A DNA stretch of 64,000 nucleotides from Onchidella celtica (GCA_963931925.1 OZ007569.1:41048521-41112520); one strand, 5' to 3'. Counted from the stretch's first letter, positions 48,882 through 61,946 are shown. Made by a program: numbers and translations. The notes: generated from the letters alone by a model not told the origin.

Positions 48882-49430
48882 CCATATCTGACCATTCGTT
48901 CAGCCCTACTGAACCTGACTGGCTCCTGGCTTTAGAGGACAAACATCAGGTTTGCCCACGATAACCCGAGACTGTTACCTGTCGCTGGTGTTGTTGGTAT
49001 TGCGGTTATTGTTGTGTTATTGTTGTTGTTGCTAGTTGGAGAAACGCCAGTGGTGGATTTCTGACCATTTGTTTAGCCTCACTGGCCCGGAATGGCTCCC
49101 AGATTTAGAATACAAACAACAGGTTAGCCACAATAACCTGATATTGCTTTCCGTTATCGTTTATGTTGTTGACGCCGACGTTGTTTGGAGTAACAGTTAT
49201 TGGATATCTGACCACTTGGCTAACTGAACCTGAATGGCTCCCAGATTTAGAATACTCGGCTTGCCACAATAACCCGATATCGCTTTCTGTTGTTGTTGTT
49301 GTTGTGTTGTTACTGTCCTTGTTGTTGTTGGGAGAAACATTAGTTTCCATATCTGACCATCAGCCCTGCTGTGCCTGAATGACTCCCAGCTTTAGAATAC
49401 AAACATCAGCCATTGCCACAATAGCTTTTT
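48882..49430. repeat. Satellite-like tandem repeat, unit 145-170 bp, about 3.5 copies
   Basis: TCTGACCA recurs at about 48887, 49057, 49202 and 49349. Each unit carries CTGAATGGCTCCCAG, TTTAGAATACAAACA, CCACAATAACC and a GTT-rich stretch whose length varies. Confidence 0.88.
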
Positions 49431-50551
49431 TGATACCTTTTTTTACTGCTAGCTGATGTTTTTTTAAAATTATTTATTTTGTTATTGTTTTCCTTGTAAC
49501 GGGACATCGATGGAGCTTTTGTTTTATCTTAATGGGGACATCTCCAGTTCCATGTACAATTATGTTCTTCATTTCAAGAGATACGGGGACAGATAGACCC
49601 CTGGATACCCCTCCCCCAAACTATCCCATCCCTTTGTTAGCAGCTTCTCAATTTGGCGAGTTTTAACGATAAGAATCCTGGTTTCTGAACAGTGCATAGC
49701 GCAATATAGCCGCTGTCCAGATTGTTGTAAAAAACCTCCAACTCAAACAAACAAGTTAACTGTTTACGTGAAATTGTCCGTGACATCACTATTTCTTTCA
49801 CACTCGTCTCCTACTTAGATCTAGTTCTGTCCTGTTTTTCCCAGTCACAGTTCAGCAGCTCTTTCATACGGGGCACGGCTAACTTTCCCACATTGCCGAT
49901 TTTGAAGCATGATCTTGCTGTACCTTACGGTTAATAGGTTTCTGTGTCATGGGTACTGCAAGATACATTGCAAGATACTTTTGTTAGGCTGAATACCAGC
50001 TAATGAAAAGGTTTTACATGCACAATCTCATGAGGAACGGTAGCCGGTCTCATTTATTACTCATAAATTACTCTGCTTTAGACTTGGGAGTCTTAATTTG
50101 GTTCTTTGTAATTCAGTATATTTTATTATACGCACGGGCTCGAAACTGATCTTTTTGCTTATTTGTTTAGATTACACTAAAATGTCATGAAATGCAATTG
50201 GTCTTTTTCTTAAAATTGTGAAGAAAATCCCTACTTTTTTCAGTTTGGACCAAACTTATCGCTGATCTTTGAACAATGAAGAAAAGGGATAATTAGATAT
50301 AGAGGTCGTAGTTTCTTGTCTTGCGCTTCTAGACAACTGAATAGCCCATCGATGTAAGAAACACGGGAAACCCTGGTTAGAGTGATCTACGGTAGGAGCA
50401 TGTTATCAGTCGTCACGCGGATATGTCCAGGCATTGGAATAAAGAGAAAGTGTTGTTTTTTAGAATTTTTTATTCGTTATTATTATTATATAATAGTCAT
50501 TGTTGTTGCTTGTTATATTTTGCTAATGTAAAGCTTTTCAAATACATTGCT
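49431..50551. other. Unassigned noncoding stretch
   Basis: No recognised feature. Confidence 0.5.
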
Positions 50552-50779
50552 CTCTCTTTCATCCCTCCCCTCCCCCTTTCTGTCTCTCTTCTCTCTCTCC
50601 CCTCGCTCTGTGTCTCTGTCACTTTCCCTTTCTCCCTCCTTCCCTCTCTCCTCTCACTCTCATTCTTTCTTTTTTCTCTGTCTCTCTTTCTTTCTCCCTC
50701 TCGATCATTCCTTCTCTCTCCCGTCCTTCTCTCGATCATTCTCTCACACTCTCTCTCTCTTTCTCTGTTTGTCTTTCTG

Positions 50780-50835
<56 letters not shown>
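50552..50835. repeat. CT-rich low-complexity array
   Basis: Irregular CT and CCCT units ending in a pure CT run (about 50780-50834). Confidence 0.95.
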
Positions 50836-50838
<3 letters not shown>

Positions 50839-51177
50839 TTATTTCTCTTCTGTTGCCATATTTCAACGTAGTACTAAGTCCTTACGCAACGCCAAAAAAA
50901 ACATTTTTGTTTTGGTTTGGTTTAGCTCAAAATGTGGCTAATTTAGGGTTTAAATTTAAAACATCATTTCGAGTTCTCTTTTAAGGTTTAAATATTTGGC
51001 GCATTCTAATTCTCCCTGTAAATAACATAACTTAATGATGTCTTCAATTCTTTGCCACCTCTACGTAAGAGACTTGATTCCCTGGTGTCCTCTGAGACAT
51101 ACCCACGTGGAAGAGATTTGGGCGAGTCCCCAGCGCTTTCCCTTCCCCTTCTGGAACAAAGGAGCGTTGCCGTAGTC
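50836..51177. other. Unassigned noncoding stretch
   Basis: No recognised feature. Confidence 0.5.
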
Positions 51178-52245
51178 CAGCGCTTCTCAACGTGGGCGGT
51201 TTGCCGCCCCCCCTCCCCACCTCCCCCACCCCCAAGCGGAGGGCAATTTTGATTTTCAGGGGAGCGAAAACGAAGAAGAGGGCAACGGGGGTGGGAGCGA
51301 TGAAAGGGACGATGTGGGGGGGGGGGCGGGGGGGACATGAAAAGGGGGGGAGCGATGAAAGGGACGATGTGTGGGGGGGGCGGGGGGGACATGAAAAGGG
51401 GGGGAGCGATGAAAGGGACGATGTGTGGGGGGGGCGGGGGGGACATGAAAAGGGGGTGGGAGCGATGAAAGGGACGATGTGTGGGGGGGCGGGGGGGACA
51501 TGAAAAGGGGGTGGGAGCGATGAAAGGGACGATGTGTGGGGGGGGCGGGGGGGACATGAAAAGGGGGGTGGGAGCGATGAAAGGGACGATGTGTGGGGGG
51601 GCGGGGGGGACATGAAAAGGGGGGTGGGAGCGATGAAAGGGACGATGTGTGGGGGGGCGGGGGGGACATGAAAAGGGGGGTGGGAGCGATGAAAGGGACG
51701 ATGTGTGGGGGGGCGCAGGGGGACATGAAAAGGGGGGGGCGATGAAAGGGACGATGTGTGGGGGGGCGGGGGGGACATGAAAAGGGGGTGGGAGCGATGA
51801 AAGGGACGATGTGTGGGGGGGCGGGGGGGGGACATGAAAAGGGGGGGGGCGATGAACGGGACGATGTGTGGGGGGGCGGGGGGGGCGGGGGGACATGAAA
51901 AGGGGGGGGCGATTTGGGGGGCAAATATATGACAGTAACTGACTTGTAGAACAGCACGTGTAGATGAGTTTCATGAAAAGAAAAGGTCTTTTTTTTTTTC
52001 AGTGCAGTCGATAAAGATGTTTTCTGTTTTATAATGAATCATCAACACGCTTATTGTCATTAATAAGGCACTGAAAAACTTTAACATCATAACTTGTGTG
52101 TAGTCTGTCTTCTTGTGATTTGGTGTGTCCACTGGGTTTGAATACGGAGTTTTCTTTTTGGAAAATAAAAGGGGGGGATGGGTTTGATGAAAGAAAATTT
52201 GAATCCCAAGGGGGCGATTGCGTGAGAGAGGGTTGAGACCCACTG
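51178..52245. mobile_element. Possible hAT-like element enclosing the G-rich minisatellite
   Basis: The left end CAGCGCTTCTCAAC (51178) and right end, read inward, CAGTGGGTCTCAAC (52245) match at 11 of 14 positions and resemble hAT termini. The adjacent 8-bp sequences (CCGTAGTC and TGTTTGTG) do not match, so the pair may be two unrelated ends or an element rearranged after insertion. No transposase is present. Confidence 0.4.
51296..51915. repeat. G-rich minisatellite, unit about 55 bp, 11 copies plus a partial
   Basis: Unit: GCGATGAAAGGGACGATGTG, then two or more G runs (GGGGGGGCGGGGGGG), then ACATGAAAA and another G run. Unit length varies with the G runs, and the last full unit has AACGGG in place of AAAGGG. 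Each unit has at least three runs of five or more G, so stable G-quadruplexes are expected. Long proline-rich open frames on the minus strand (His-Pro-Phe-Ile-Ala-Pro repeats) are readings of the array and not a gene. Confidence 0.95.
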
Positions 52246-52624
52246 TGTTTGTGTTTTTTTCAACCTGGGCATCGCTGTACGAAGTCATTGCCTTGGAGGT
52301 CGCGAGCCAGACATCTTTTACAATAAGGCTTGGTGGCGCACTGTCTCAAGTCTCTTTTGCATCTGTTTTGACTCTGCGAGCGAGATCTCTATTTCTATCA
52401 GATGACTCAAGACATACAGTTTTGACCTTCCCGAAGTGGCGAGACAGACTTATTTCAGGCTTAGTAATGTGCGAGGTTCCATTCAACCCCATAGTTCATA
52501 TCTAACAGTAAAAACCGAGACAACGGCGTCTGGATTCAGTGTGTCACCGGCCTTGAGCAGGTTGGAGTTCAAAGTGGGGAGACATTTGCAGTTGATATTC
52601 TACAGTATCGTGATGGGTGTATTC
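52246..52624. other. Unassigned noncoding stretch
   Basis: No recognised feature. Confidence 0.5.
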
Positions 52625-52655
<31 letters not shown>

Positions 52656-52795
52656 TCTCTTCCTCTCCCTCTATCTCCCTTTCCTCCCCCCACCCCTCTC
52701 TCTCTCTCTTTCTCCCTCTCTCTCCCCCTCTCTCTCCCCCTCTCTCCCTCTCTCCTTCTCCCTCTCTCTCCCTTCCTTTCCCTCATTTTCTCCCT
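52625..52795. repeat. CT-rich low-complexity array
   Basis: CT and CCCT units. Confidence 0.95.
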
Positions 52796-53390
52796 GTGTT
52801 TAATGTGTCAGTGTATGAGAGGGAGGGGGCGAAAGAGAAAAACACAGAGAGAGCAAAGCAAATTAGAGGGAAAACAGGGTTGGGGAGTGAAAGGTTGTGT
52901 TGTTATTGTAGTTGCTGCTGTTGTTGGGATAAACGCTCATTTCCTAGTTGCTTCGGGGGGGGGGGGGTCTCCTATGGTGATCATAGCTTTGAAAAGGGTC
53001 ACAAGGCAAAAAAAAAGTTGAAAATCCCTGAGTTAGACTACCAACATTAAGGGAGGCGGGTGGGGGGGGGGGGATATTGTGGGGGAAGTTGAGAGGAAGT
53101 GGGGAAGGGGAGCGTGAAAAAAAAACAACAAAAAATCTCATACTCTTCAGGTGTCAGATTAGTCCTCACTATCCCGACAACTCCCCCGGAGGTGAAAGTC
53201 CACAGACCGTATGGACGCGCTACTGATGAAAATGACGAGGAAAATCGATGGGGAATAAATTACGGTCTGTTTATCAGGGGCTGAAAATTAAGCCATTATA
53301 CACAGGCCTCAGGGGTAAAAACGTGGGAGGAGAAAGGAAAAGTGGGAAGAAAGGGATGTTCTTCTGGCCTAGATAATATGGGCAGTTCTG
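52796..53390. other. Unassigned stretch with a hAT-like end
   Basis: GTTGAAAATCCCTG ends at 53030 and reads inward as CAGGGATTTTCAAC, a hAT-like terminus. No partner was found. G tracts lie at about 52956-52967 and 53061-53073. Confidence 0.35.
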
Positions 53391-53560
53391 GGAAATTGGG
53401 CGAGTCAGTTGGTAACAGATAGGAGACACCCAAGCTGACCTCGGAAATAACAAATTGTGTCACGGTTTCAGTGATAAATTGGGCGAGTCAGGTGGTAACA
53501 GATAGGAGAGGTCCAAGCTGACCGCGGAAACAACGAACTGCGTTACGTGTTTCACTGGGA
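53391..53560. repeat. Tandem duplication, unit about 83 bp
   Basis: Two units share AAATTGGGCGAGTCAG, TGGTAACAGATAGGAGA and CCAAGCTGACC. Confidence 0.9.
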
Positions 53561-53642
53561 AATCCAGCTGTTGTTGGCAAGGGGAACATTGCCGCTGTTG
53601 AAATGTGAAGAACTGACTGATTAATAAAGTCAATCCTGGATG

Positions 53643-53792
53643 AATGGATAGATAATTAAGTGGCTGGATGGGGAAGGATGGATGGATGGATGGATGGGTG
53701 GATGGATGAGTGGATGAATAGATGGATAGATGGATAGATGGATAATTGGATGGATGGATTGATTGATGGATGGATGGACGGACGGACGGGCG
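53643..53792. repeat. GGAT microsatellite
   Basis: GGAT/GATA/GGAC tetranucleotide units with frequent point changes. Confidence 0.95.
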
Positions 53793-55399
53793 AAATTCCT
53801 TCAAGGAGTTCATGGAATATTTGGCAAGAAAGAGCCATCATTTGCAGTTGTGCCAACACGCATGTATGGTTTTATGATGGAGCCTGAGATTGATATTCTG
53901 GTTCAAACATTTAATAAAATCAGTCTTCTCCTACATCTGACGCCCACATGGTTAAACTTTCTGTCCGCTTGTCCTATTTTCCCATGGAAAGCTCCTCAAT
54001 TGATAAGTCTTTGCTCTATACCAAACAATCCACACTCCCCCCCCCCCCACCCCGTCTCACTTTTGGGCGCTTTTTTTTTCCGTACCAGGTTGACCGTTTT
54101 GGTCCATAAGAGAGATCCTTTGAGAGCCACTGTCCTGGACCTCACTTGCGCTACGTGGTTAGGATGCGGCACTTATCACTTTAACCCTTAATTCTGTTTC
54201 CTCGGAAATCAAATTCACTGGAGGATTATCCAACTTCGATCCTGGGGCGAGGTTTGTATAGTGCAAGAGGGAGCTGATCTGTGTACAAATTTTGTTACTC
54301 TTCCCGGGTATAACAATAGTTTTCGGACTGTACACACTGATTGTACCCGGGAAAGCCGTGGGCTGTTGCAATCTTGAATCTAAGAGCCGTATTCGTATTC
54401 AAACAATATGACAGTTTTTAGTTCACCATGAATTTCTTCCTTACATCTCTTTCATTCCCAGTCCATTGAGTTTGGAGGAGGAGGATGAGCGTCCAGTCAT
54501 CTCGAAGGGATAAAACGAATAAAATTCTGAAAAGCTCTTTGAAAACCAGATATACGCCAATGAATGATGTGGCACAGCTTAGCTGTCACACTGGAGAATA
54601 TCCCACTTTGCTCCTGTTCTTAACCGCCTAGTATTTCGTGCATGGACTCAACATAGATAATATTTTCAAAATGAGAACATAACCATTCCAGAATGAGAAG
54701 TTGAAAACTACATCTTGGACCCGGTTGCCTTTTCGTTTTTTTTTTTTGGAAGTCCTTTAACATTTTGATAACCGTTGCAGCTGAGCACACCATGGAACCA
54801 TTGATCGAGGAGGCTGTTTTTCCATTTTTTCAAGTCTTTGTCACAACTTTGTTGGAGCAGGGGTGATGATGATTCTACTAGAACTAATGAATTTTGCATT
54901 TTGCATTTTGGCTATTGGATACATTAAAAATTATTCTGTAGTTCATGTGCTGGAAATCATATTATGGCTGAACATGGAGTCTAGACCCCCCCTTAGTTTG
55001 TCATATCAGCCGGCTGGAAGATGAAATTAACCTGAAAATTTTCATATGCTTGAACCCTAAAATCTTAGTGCATTGTCAGATCTGATCAACTGGTTAGTTT
55101 CAAAATCAAGGCTCGTGATGAACATTTGGGGGTCGGGGGAAGGGGTGAGGGGTGGGGGGGATGGGAGGGGTTAGTCGGTTTCTTTGTTTGCTGTTTGTTG
55201 TGGTTCTTAACCTTCGCCCTGCGTCGTGTGTCTAATGCACCCAAAAGCAAATAAAAACGTTTGTAGTTATCTTATTTCTGGGAATTTTTTCTTGGAATTC
55301 CTGGTATTCCTCACTGTCGCCACTTCCCATCTTCCTATAGTTTTACGATTTTAAAATATGAGTGTGCGTGCTCATCGAGGCATTATGTATTTTTACACT
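53793..55399. other. Unassigned noncoding stretch
   Basis: No recognised gene. A C tract lies at about 54040-54049 and a G-rich patch at about 55129-55168. Confidence 0.5.
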
Positions 55400-55780
55400 T
55401 CTTACCTGTACTTCCTGGGTCTCACAGACACCATACTTTTAAACAGGGTTTTATTGTCACACCCTTCAGTCGTACGTCTTGGGGTCTCAGCTACACCATA
55501 CTCCTACAGAGGATTTTATTGTTATATCCTTGACTGTGCGTCCCGGGGTCTCCGATACACCAGACTTCTACAGAGGATTTTATTGTCATACCCTTGACTG
55601 TACGTCCCGGGGTCTCAGATACACCACACTCCTAAAGAGGATTTTATTGTCATACCCTTGACTCTACGTCCCGGGGTCTCAGATACACCACACTCCTACA
55701 AAGGATTTTATTTCATACCCCTAGTCGTACGTCCTGGTATCTCAGATAGACCACATTCCTGTAGAGGATTTTATTGTTGG
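55400..55780 (+). repeat. 63-64-bp tandem repeat, 6 copies
   Basis: GGATTTTATTGT recurs at about 55447, 55511, 55574, 55638, 55703 and 55766. Units also share ACGTC(C/T)(C/T)GGGGTCTCAG and TACACCA(C/T)ACTCCTA. The middle units are the most alike, as expected for spread by unequal exchange. About two inverted units occur at 46695-46815. Confidence 0.93.
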
Positions 55781-57858
55781 TGGACGTGGGGAGGTGGAGT
55801 GGCGTTTGAGAATTTCAGGATGGGGGGGGGGGGGAACAAACTACATGGGACATTGAATACATGTAATGCATACTGCATGGATTGTATAGGAACAGATTCG
55901 CTTTTATGTTTCTCATTCCAGATTTTACAGTGTAATTTCTACTTACGTTTAACTCAGTCTCTGAAATTTCCATTGACACACGTTGCTCCCGTCACTATTG
56001 CTAGGTCATAATAATTCTGCCAAATAAGAATTTCTTTTAACAGTTTTGTCTTGTTTTTTGTTCTTTATTTTTTTGTGCAAAGTGGCTGAATGTTTGTGGA
56101 GGGGGAGGGGGGGGGCGCGGGGGGTATCAAACTATGAGACATGAATGTAGGGTGGTGATTCCGAAACGGGAGACTCTTGGCTCCCAGGAGGAAAAAATTC
56201 AATTCCACCAGGATAATTGTTCCAATAAATAATTGTTTCAGTAAAAGTATAACAATTCAAAAAAAAAGGGGGCGGGTGTCATTGAGGACATCTGAGATCG
56301 CAAGGGGAGGAATGTGACATGAATCTCTGAGAATCACCAGTGAAGTCGATGGGTGACTGACAAGTCTTAAGAGGTTGAAAATCATTGGACTAACGAAATC
56401 AGAATTATCGTTCGTACTGATAAAATAAGTCCGTTTTAAACAGTTTCCACATAATTTTACAGCGCTGAGCTGGTTGAGGGCGAGAGTGAGTACTGGCAGG
56501 AAAACGGCGTTGCTTTTTGTTGGTTTACTGAGTAAAGGCAAAACTCACGAGGGCTTTATTATAGCACACAGGTCGGTCATCTGAGCGAGTAGATGGTCCG
56601 CAAATGAACTTAACCACTGAATCCAATGGAGTTTGTTACACTAACGCGCATCTCAAAATGCTGATCACCTATCTCATAAATCAAGGAAATCTTTTCTTTT
56701 TTTTTTTGACCACATAAAAATATATTATCATCTTCAGCATAAGTCACTCATTTCAAATATAAGTATTGTAATTTAACTTTAAGAAAAGACATGAGGGAAA
56801 AATGAAAACAGTTTTTTCTCTCTCCTGTAAAACTTACTGAAATAAGATAGGCGATCTGGATATTACTGTGACCATTTGTTCGGGCGTACCTATTCTGTTA
56901 GATTCAGTGTTTGAATTCATTCGCACGTCATTAAAGTCGTCCGTTTAAAGGACCAGTCTGCTACTATAGTTATCATCTATCATGAATTTTATCCCCGTAC
57001 ATCCAACGTCATAAACGACTCGCGTGTTTACCAGCAGTGTGCCATCACAGCTCTCAGCGCAGCACTGTTACAAATCACCCTTCGGCCAGCATTGGGTCAC
57101 TTTAGAATGCGAATGTTCTATCTCCACTTTTTGGCTGGACTGCGTTACACGCAACGCACTACTTCTACGGGACTTCTAAATTGTTAGTCAAAGTATCAAG
57201 TAGATTCGGTGCGTAATTTTGTAAGTATTACTAAAAAGAAAAAAAAAATACTTTGCTCTAAAAGCTATGATCACATGAAACTTCAATCCTCGATTTCTCA
57301 GAAGTTGACGGAAGAGAGTTAGAACCTTGTCATTCTGAGGGGACGATTGGGGTAATTACTAGGAAGAAAATTATATTTCTGTAGTTTAAAACCGATGTCT
57401 TTGAAAATTATGTTGCCCCGGGGTGAGTAGATTTATTTAGAAAGTTTGCTCTTTGACAAGAAATCTCTCGTGCGCGCTGTGATTCATTATCCAATATCAC
57501 AATTTAAAAAATGAAAAAAAAAAAAAGAAAGAAAAAACTTGCATTGCCTCAGGTGTATCATCTAAAATGGGTATTTCTCCTTATAGCTAATTTGCTTAGA
57601 ATTCAATTATCCCTGTTATTTGCTTGTATGTACGCAAGCACTTAGTTGGCCTCGAATAACAAACAAAAGCCATAAATAAGGAGACTCTTACGAGTGTGCA
57701 GATCAGCATGCGCCTAGGTGGCCTTCTGTTTGTATTTTTTTTTTACATGCACGTGTCAATAAAGCACTGGCCGGGCTTCAGTGTGTTGTAAAGTAGTTGT
57801 CGCTGGCAATCTCAGTTCATGTGGCTTCATGACCGTATATTCTGTCTCATTTTGTCGT
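55781..57858. other. Unassigned noncoding stretch
   Basis: No recognised gene. G tracts lie at about 55822-55833 and 56097-56125. A hAT-like end (AGGTTGAAAATCATTG at about 56371-56386) is unpaired. Confidence 0.5.
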
Positions 57859-57870
57859 CATCTCTCTCTC

Positions 57871-57926
<56 letters not shown>

Positions 57927-57982
57927 CCTCCCTCCCTCCCTCCATTCCTCTCTTTCTCTCTTTCTCTTTCTCCCTCTGTCAC
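57859..57982. repeat. CT-rich microsatellite
   Basis: CT runs followed by CCCT and TTTCTC units. Confidence 0.95.
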
Positions 57983-58700
57983 AAACACGCACACACACAA
58001 AACTAAATCTATTATAATGTAAAAGGTTATTCCGCTCCTGTACCTCTCTACAATCTTTGCATGAATTTTTTTTTTTCAAGTCATTCTGCTTTGATCTGTT
58101 TTGTAACTTCTAGAATGTTGATAAAAGACACAGTGGAAAAATTATTAAAATCATCCTTTTTCACGTAAGAGAAAAATAATAGCGACTTTAAAATTCAAAT
58201 TTCTTTACTTTGTTTGAGTTTTGAGGAAGTTTTCAGTTCTGTCCATTGTGATTGTCTTTGGTTTTCCAATTTCCTGAGTTGAAACTTCACTGCTAGGCCT
58301 ACATGCCAATGCAATTAATCGTTGTTGTATTTTTGTTGTTGTTGTTTGTTTGTTTATTTTTTTTGTGAATTCTGTTTTTTAATGAAGTCTGATCGTTTGT
58401 TTTTCCATTGTGGTTTTGAAGTAACCGTGCAGCGAGGCACTTTTTATATCTCTTGTTCATATGAGAATTTACAGAAAGGGAAGGGCCATTCTATTCATTG
58501 CTTTGGATTATCGACGTTTCTACTCAGAGATTTTCAAATGAAGCACAATTATGTTTAATGTCCCCGTGCCTGGTACATAATAGTTCGTAATTTTCTAAAT
58601 GAGAGATAAAAAATTTATCAAAACAATCATGTGTGTTTGTTCCTTTGTTTGTTTTCTTATTTCTTTGGGTTTTTACTTTTAAAATTAGGGTATTTGCCAT
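57983..58700. other. Unassigned noncoding stretch
   Basis: No recognised feature. Confidence 0.5.
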
Positions 58701-58710
58701 TCAAGTGAGA

Positions 58711-59085
58711 GTTGGGGACACGGTGGCGTAGAGGCAAGGTGCTCACCTCTCATGCCGAAGGTACCGGTTTCGAATCCCGGTCGCTGTAGGCGTGTTGGAA
58801 GTTTGGGATTTTTCTCATATTTTCCTGTCCCTGATCCTATGGTAGGTAGGATGGAGCACCTAGTCTTCTCGGATAAGGACGAAGAAAATTTGGAGGGCCC
58901 GTGTGCAAGTTGCACACGTTGCGCACGTTAAAGATACCTTGGCAGTTGGAACTCGAAAAGAACAGGCCGCTGCTCGGACAGAATTCTGAAAAAACGAATC
59001 CCAACCACAACAAGAAAATAAAACCAAGAAAAGTGAGGTGTAAATGCCAAGGGCAGCGAATCTCCTAGAATAAAGCTCTAACCAC
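58711..59085 (+). mobile_element. tRNA-derived SINE, copy 4, with TSD
   Basis: It is flanked by TCAAGTGAGA (58701-58710) and TCAAGTAAGA (59086-59095), a 10-bp duplication with one mismatch. The head has the box-like sequence GGTGGCGTAGAGG and a B box (GGTTTCGAATCCC). The body shares CCTGATCCTATGGTAGGTA, CTAGTCTTCTCGGATAAGG, AAAGATACCTTGGCAGTTGG and GTGAGGTGTAAATGCC with the other copies. It is 375 bp, the best preserved copy in the window. Confidence 0.93.
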
Positions 59086-59095
59086 TCAAGTAAGA

Positions 59096-61635
59096 AAGGA
59101 AAATACGCTGAAAGAGAGACTGAGAGAGAAACAGACAAGAGTGCTTACACTCGAAGTGAGAGTATTGTCAATTTGGTACTTGTTTGACCACCTGGTTTGT
59201 AGATAGTTATTTCATCATTTAGCGGCGCGAACAGGATAATAATAATGAAATCACTGATACTGTCAGTACCTTGGCTGGTTACTTCGGTCAACCTGTCAAA
59301 AGCTCACTTTAACGCATTGTCTGAAACATCTTCTTCTCCTCATCAGTTTATACTCTATTCTGGCAAATACCGCAGCGTTCTATTGATTTCTGGTTTAGAA
59401 GATGGCCACATGACCTATGAAAACAGACATAGCAAGTTATACCTTGGCCCTCTGGAGACAAAGCTTTTTGACGCTTCAAAGAAGCTAATTTCCTGGACAA
59501 AAGAAACACTGATATTGAAAATGTCGCCTTTGTCACCGCTGGTTAATGGAATTGTGCAATCCTATCTCTGACGATTGTTCCTGGTGTATTGCACAGAGAC
59601 ACCAATATTACAGATGTTATGTGAAGAGAAGAGGAAGTCTTTAGATGGCTTGTAGTGACATTCCACGTAATATGTTACCTAAGAGCCATTTTTCAAACCA
59701 TGGCTGGGAAAAAAATGAATGGTTGTATCGTACAGTGTAGTGATTAGGTTAACGTTTTTGGTTTGCATTATCTTCCTTGCATTATCTCACCCAGCGACCA
59801 TCTTGGAAGAGAGCACATGTTTACAATCTCCCATCAGTTACCAAGATTATGCCCCATCAGTTACTCAAACTAATTGCCCCATTGTGCTTAAAAGTAACAC
59901 TTGATTATTTATGCTTTTTCTGAATGCTCAAATGCACTTTTTGAATGTAGAGAAACATTGTTCACTAATCACGTTGGTTTGGTTTCACAAATTTGCAGTT
60001 TCATGTTGCTATGTAAAAAACATGGTATTATTTTCTGTCCCGTCAGTTACCAACTAAAGTGAAAGTAATTGAATGGACTCATCTAAAAATTTTTCATTTA
60101 AAACAAATTTTTATCATTTCTGTACCATTTTTCTGGATGATTCCATTTTGAAATAAATTATTGGTCATTCACTTAGTGACCTTTTCTTTCTTAAAAAGTA
60201 TTGTCGGAATGTCCCGTCATTTACCGTGGAATGTCCTGGTACAGAACAAGAAATCTCTAGATGGCCCTCAGAAAAAGTTACATCAGCACATCATTCTGCC
60301 GTAATGCGGAAAAAGGCCGTTCACGCCAGGAACAAATGTTAACGGGACACGGAAAATAATATACTCAGCCCCACAAGTTGTGCAACAAACTTTAAACGAC
60401 TGTAACTTTCATAACGAATTAAGTTTTTTAATTAAAAAATTTCTTCAAATGAAATAAACAAAGACTGTTCGCATGAAATAAAAATCGTTCATTTCTCTAA
60501 TGGCTTGATGACCTTTCTTGGACAAAAAAACAACAAGGTTCAGAACTTGAACCTCGAAACTATAAAACGCAAGAACAGAAGAAAAATCACTGCCAGGTCA
60601 TTTTGCACTGCCAAAAAAACAACATTTTTGTTTCTACGGAAGATATCATTTTGACATGAATTTATTAAGTTAATATATTCAAACAAGCAGTCATAGCCTT
60701 TTGAAAAGACATGTTCCATATTTACAATAAAAATAACAGTCTCTTGATAAACCGCACTGTATTCAAAAGAGGACTCAGTCCGTCGTGTCAGGCGTTTTGA
60801 CCGTTGCTATCTAGCCTGGTCATTTACATGTAGTTCATTCATGGGATCACTTGAACTTGAATTAAAGATGGCAAGAGGTTTTATTTCATTCAGTTATCTC
60901 TAGTAGTTCAAAAGTTACAACCATTTAAAAGTTTGTTACATGACTTCTGCGGCTTAGTGTATCTCGCACATTGTTCAGCTGCATTTTGTGTTCAATTTCC
61001 ATTTTGTTATGATCAAAAGAAACTGTTAACCGTACAAAATTATAATCTAGATAGAATGATAGAGCGCATTTCATTCTACAAAATGGTGTTAGACACCAAA
61101 ATATTATCAATTTGACTAGAGTGTCGCATACAGACTTTCACTGGAGTACGTCAACATTGCATTGTCGTAATAACCGGGCTTGAGTAGTTAAACACAGTAT
61201 CCATTTAGTCCAACGTCCTGATCTCAATGAATGATGTTAAAAATAGACACTCATAAGTTACATCCCATTAACTTACATTTATGACGCTGCCTCTTTACTG
61301 AGAAATTTGAAATTCGACCCTACCCTAAATGACTGATTCGCTTGTTTGTTGCCATAACAACTAAGGGGGGATGGGGTAATTTGTCGTGTTAAAAGTGCTT
61401 TATTTGTCTTCCCCTGATCCTGATAGACTTTACTCTTAGCTTAAAATTTAAGTTACACCATCGTAATGTTGAATTGTTAATGAAGTGCTGAAGTCGTTAC
61501 AAGGCCGAGTTCAGTTTAGCTATTTTGTGACGTCACAAATCATGTCCTGTGCTCCAAACATTGTAAAATGAAATAGTGGCTTTATTGTGTGTGATAGTAT
61601 TGTGAGGTATGCCATGTATCTGTATGTATGTGTAT
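59096..61635. other. Unassigned noncoding stretch
   Basis: No recognised gene in about 2.5 kb. A 108-codon open frame at 59245-59571 has no recognisable domain or context and is not called. Confidence 0.5.
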
Positions 61636-61762
61636 GTGTGTGTGTGTGAGAGAGAGATGGGGAGAGAGGGGGAGAGAGAGCCAAAGTGAGGGAGAGGGGG
61701 AGAAAGAGAGAGAGAGAGAGAGATAGGGAGGAGAGAGAGAGAGAAAGGGAAAGAGAAAAGGA
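61636..61762. repeat. GT then GA microsatellite
   Basis: A short GT run passes into irregular GA and GGGA units. Confidence 0.93.
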
Positions 61763-61946
61763 GGAGTTACAGCATTCAGTAAAATGTCGTCCAAGTGTTC
61801 AGCTGTCCAGCTCATCACTCAAATTGCAAACCTTTCACAGCTACACAATTTTCACAACGACATAGTGCATATTGTATTTGTCCATGCCGGCATGCATTCT
61901 GTCAATACAAAGATTGCTGATATGTGTGTGTATGTGTGTGGCAGTG

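Noticed and set aside
51006..51974. 322-residue proline-rich open frame on the minus strand
   Set aside because: Reads through the 55-bp G-rich minisatellite. All three frames are open and give the same repeated peptide.
59245..59571. 108-codon open frame
   Set aside because: No recognisable domain, no paralogue in the window and no splice or codon evidence.
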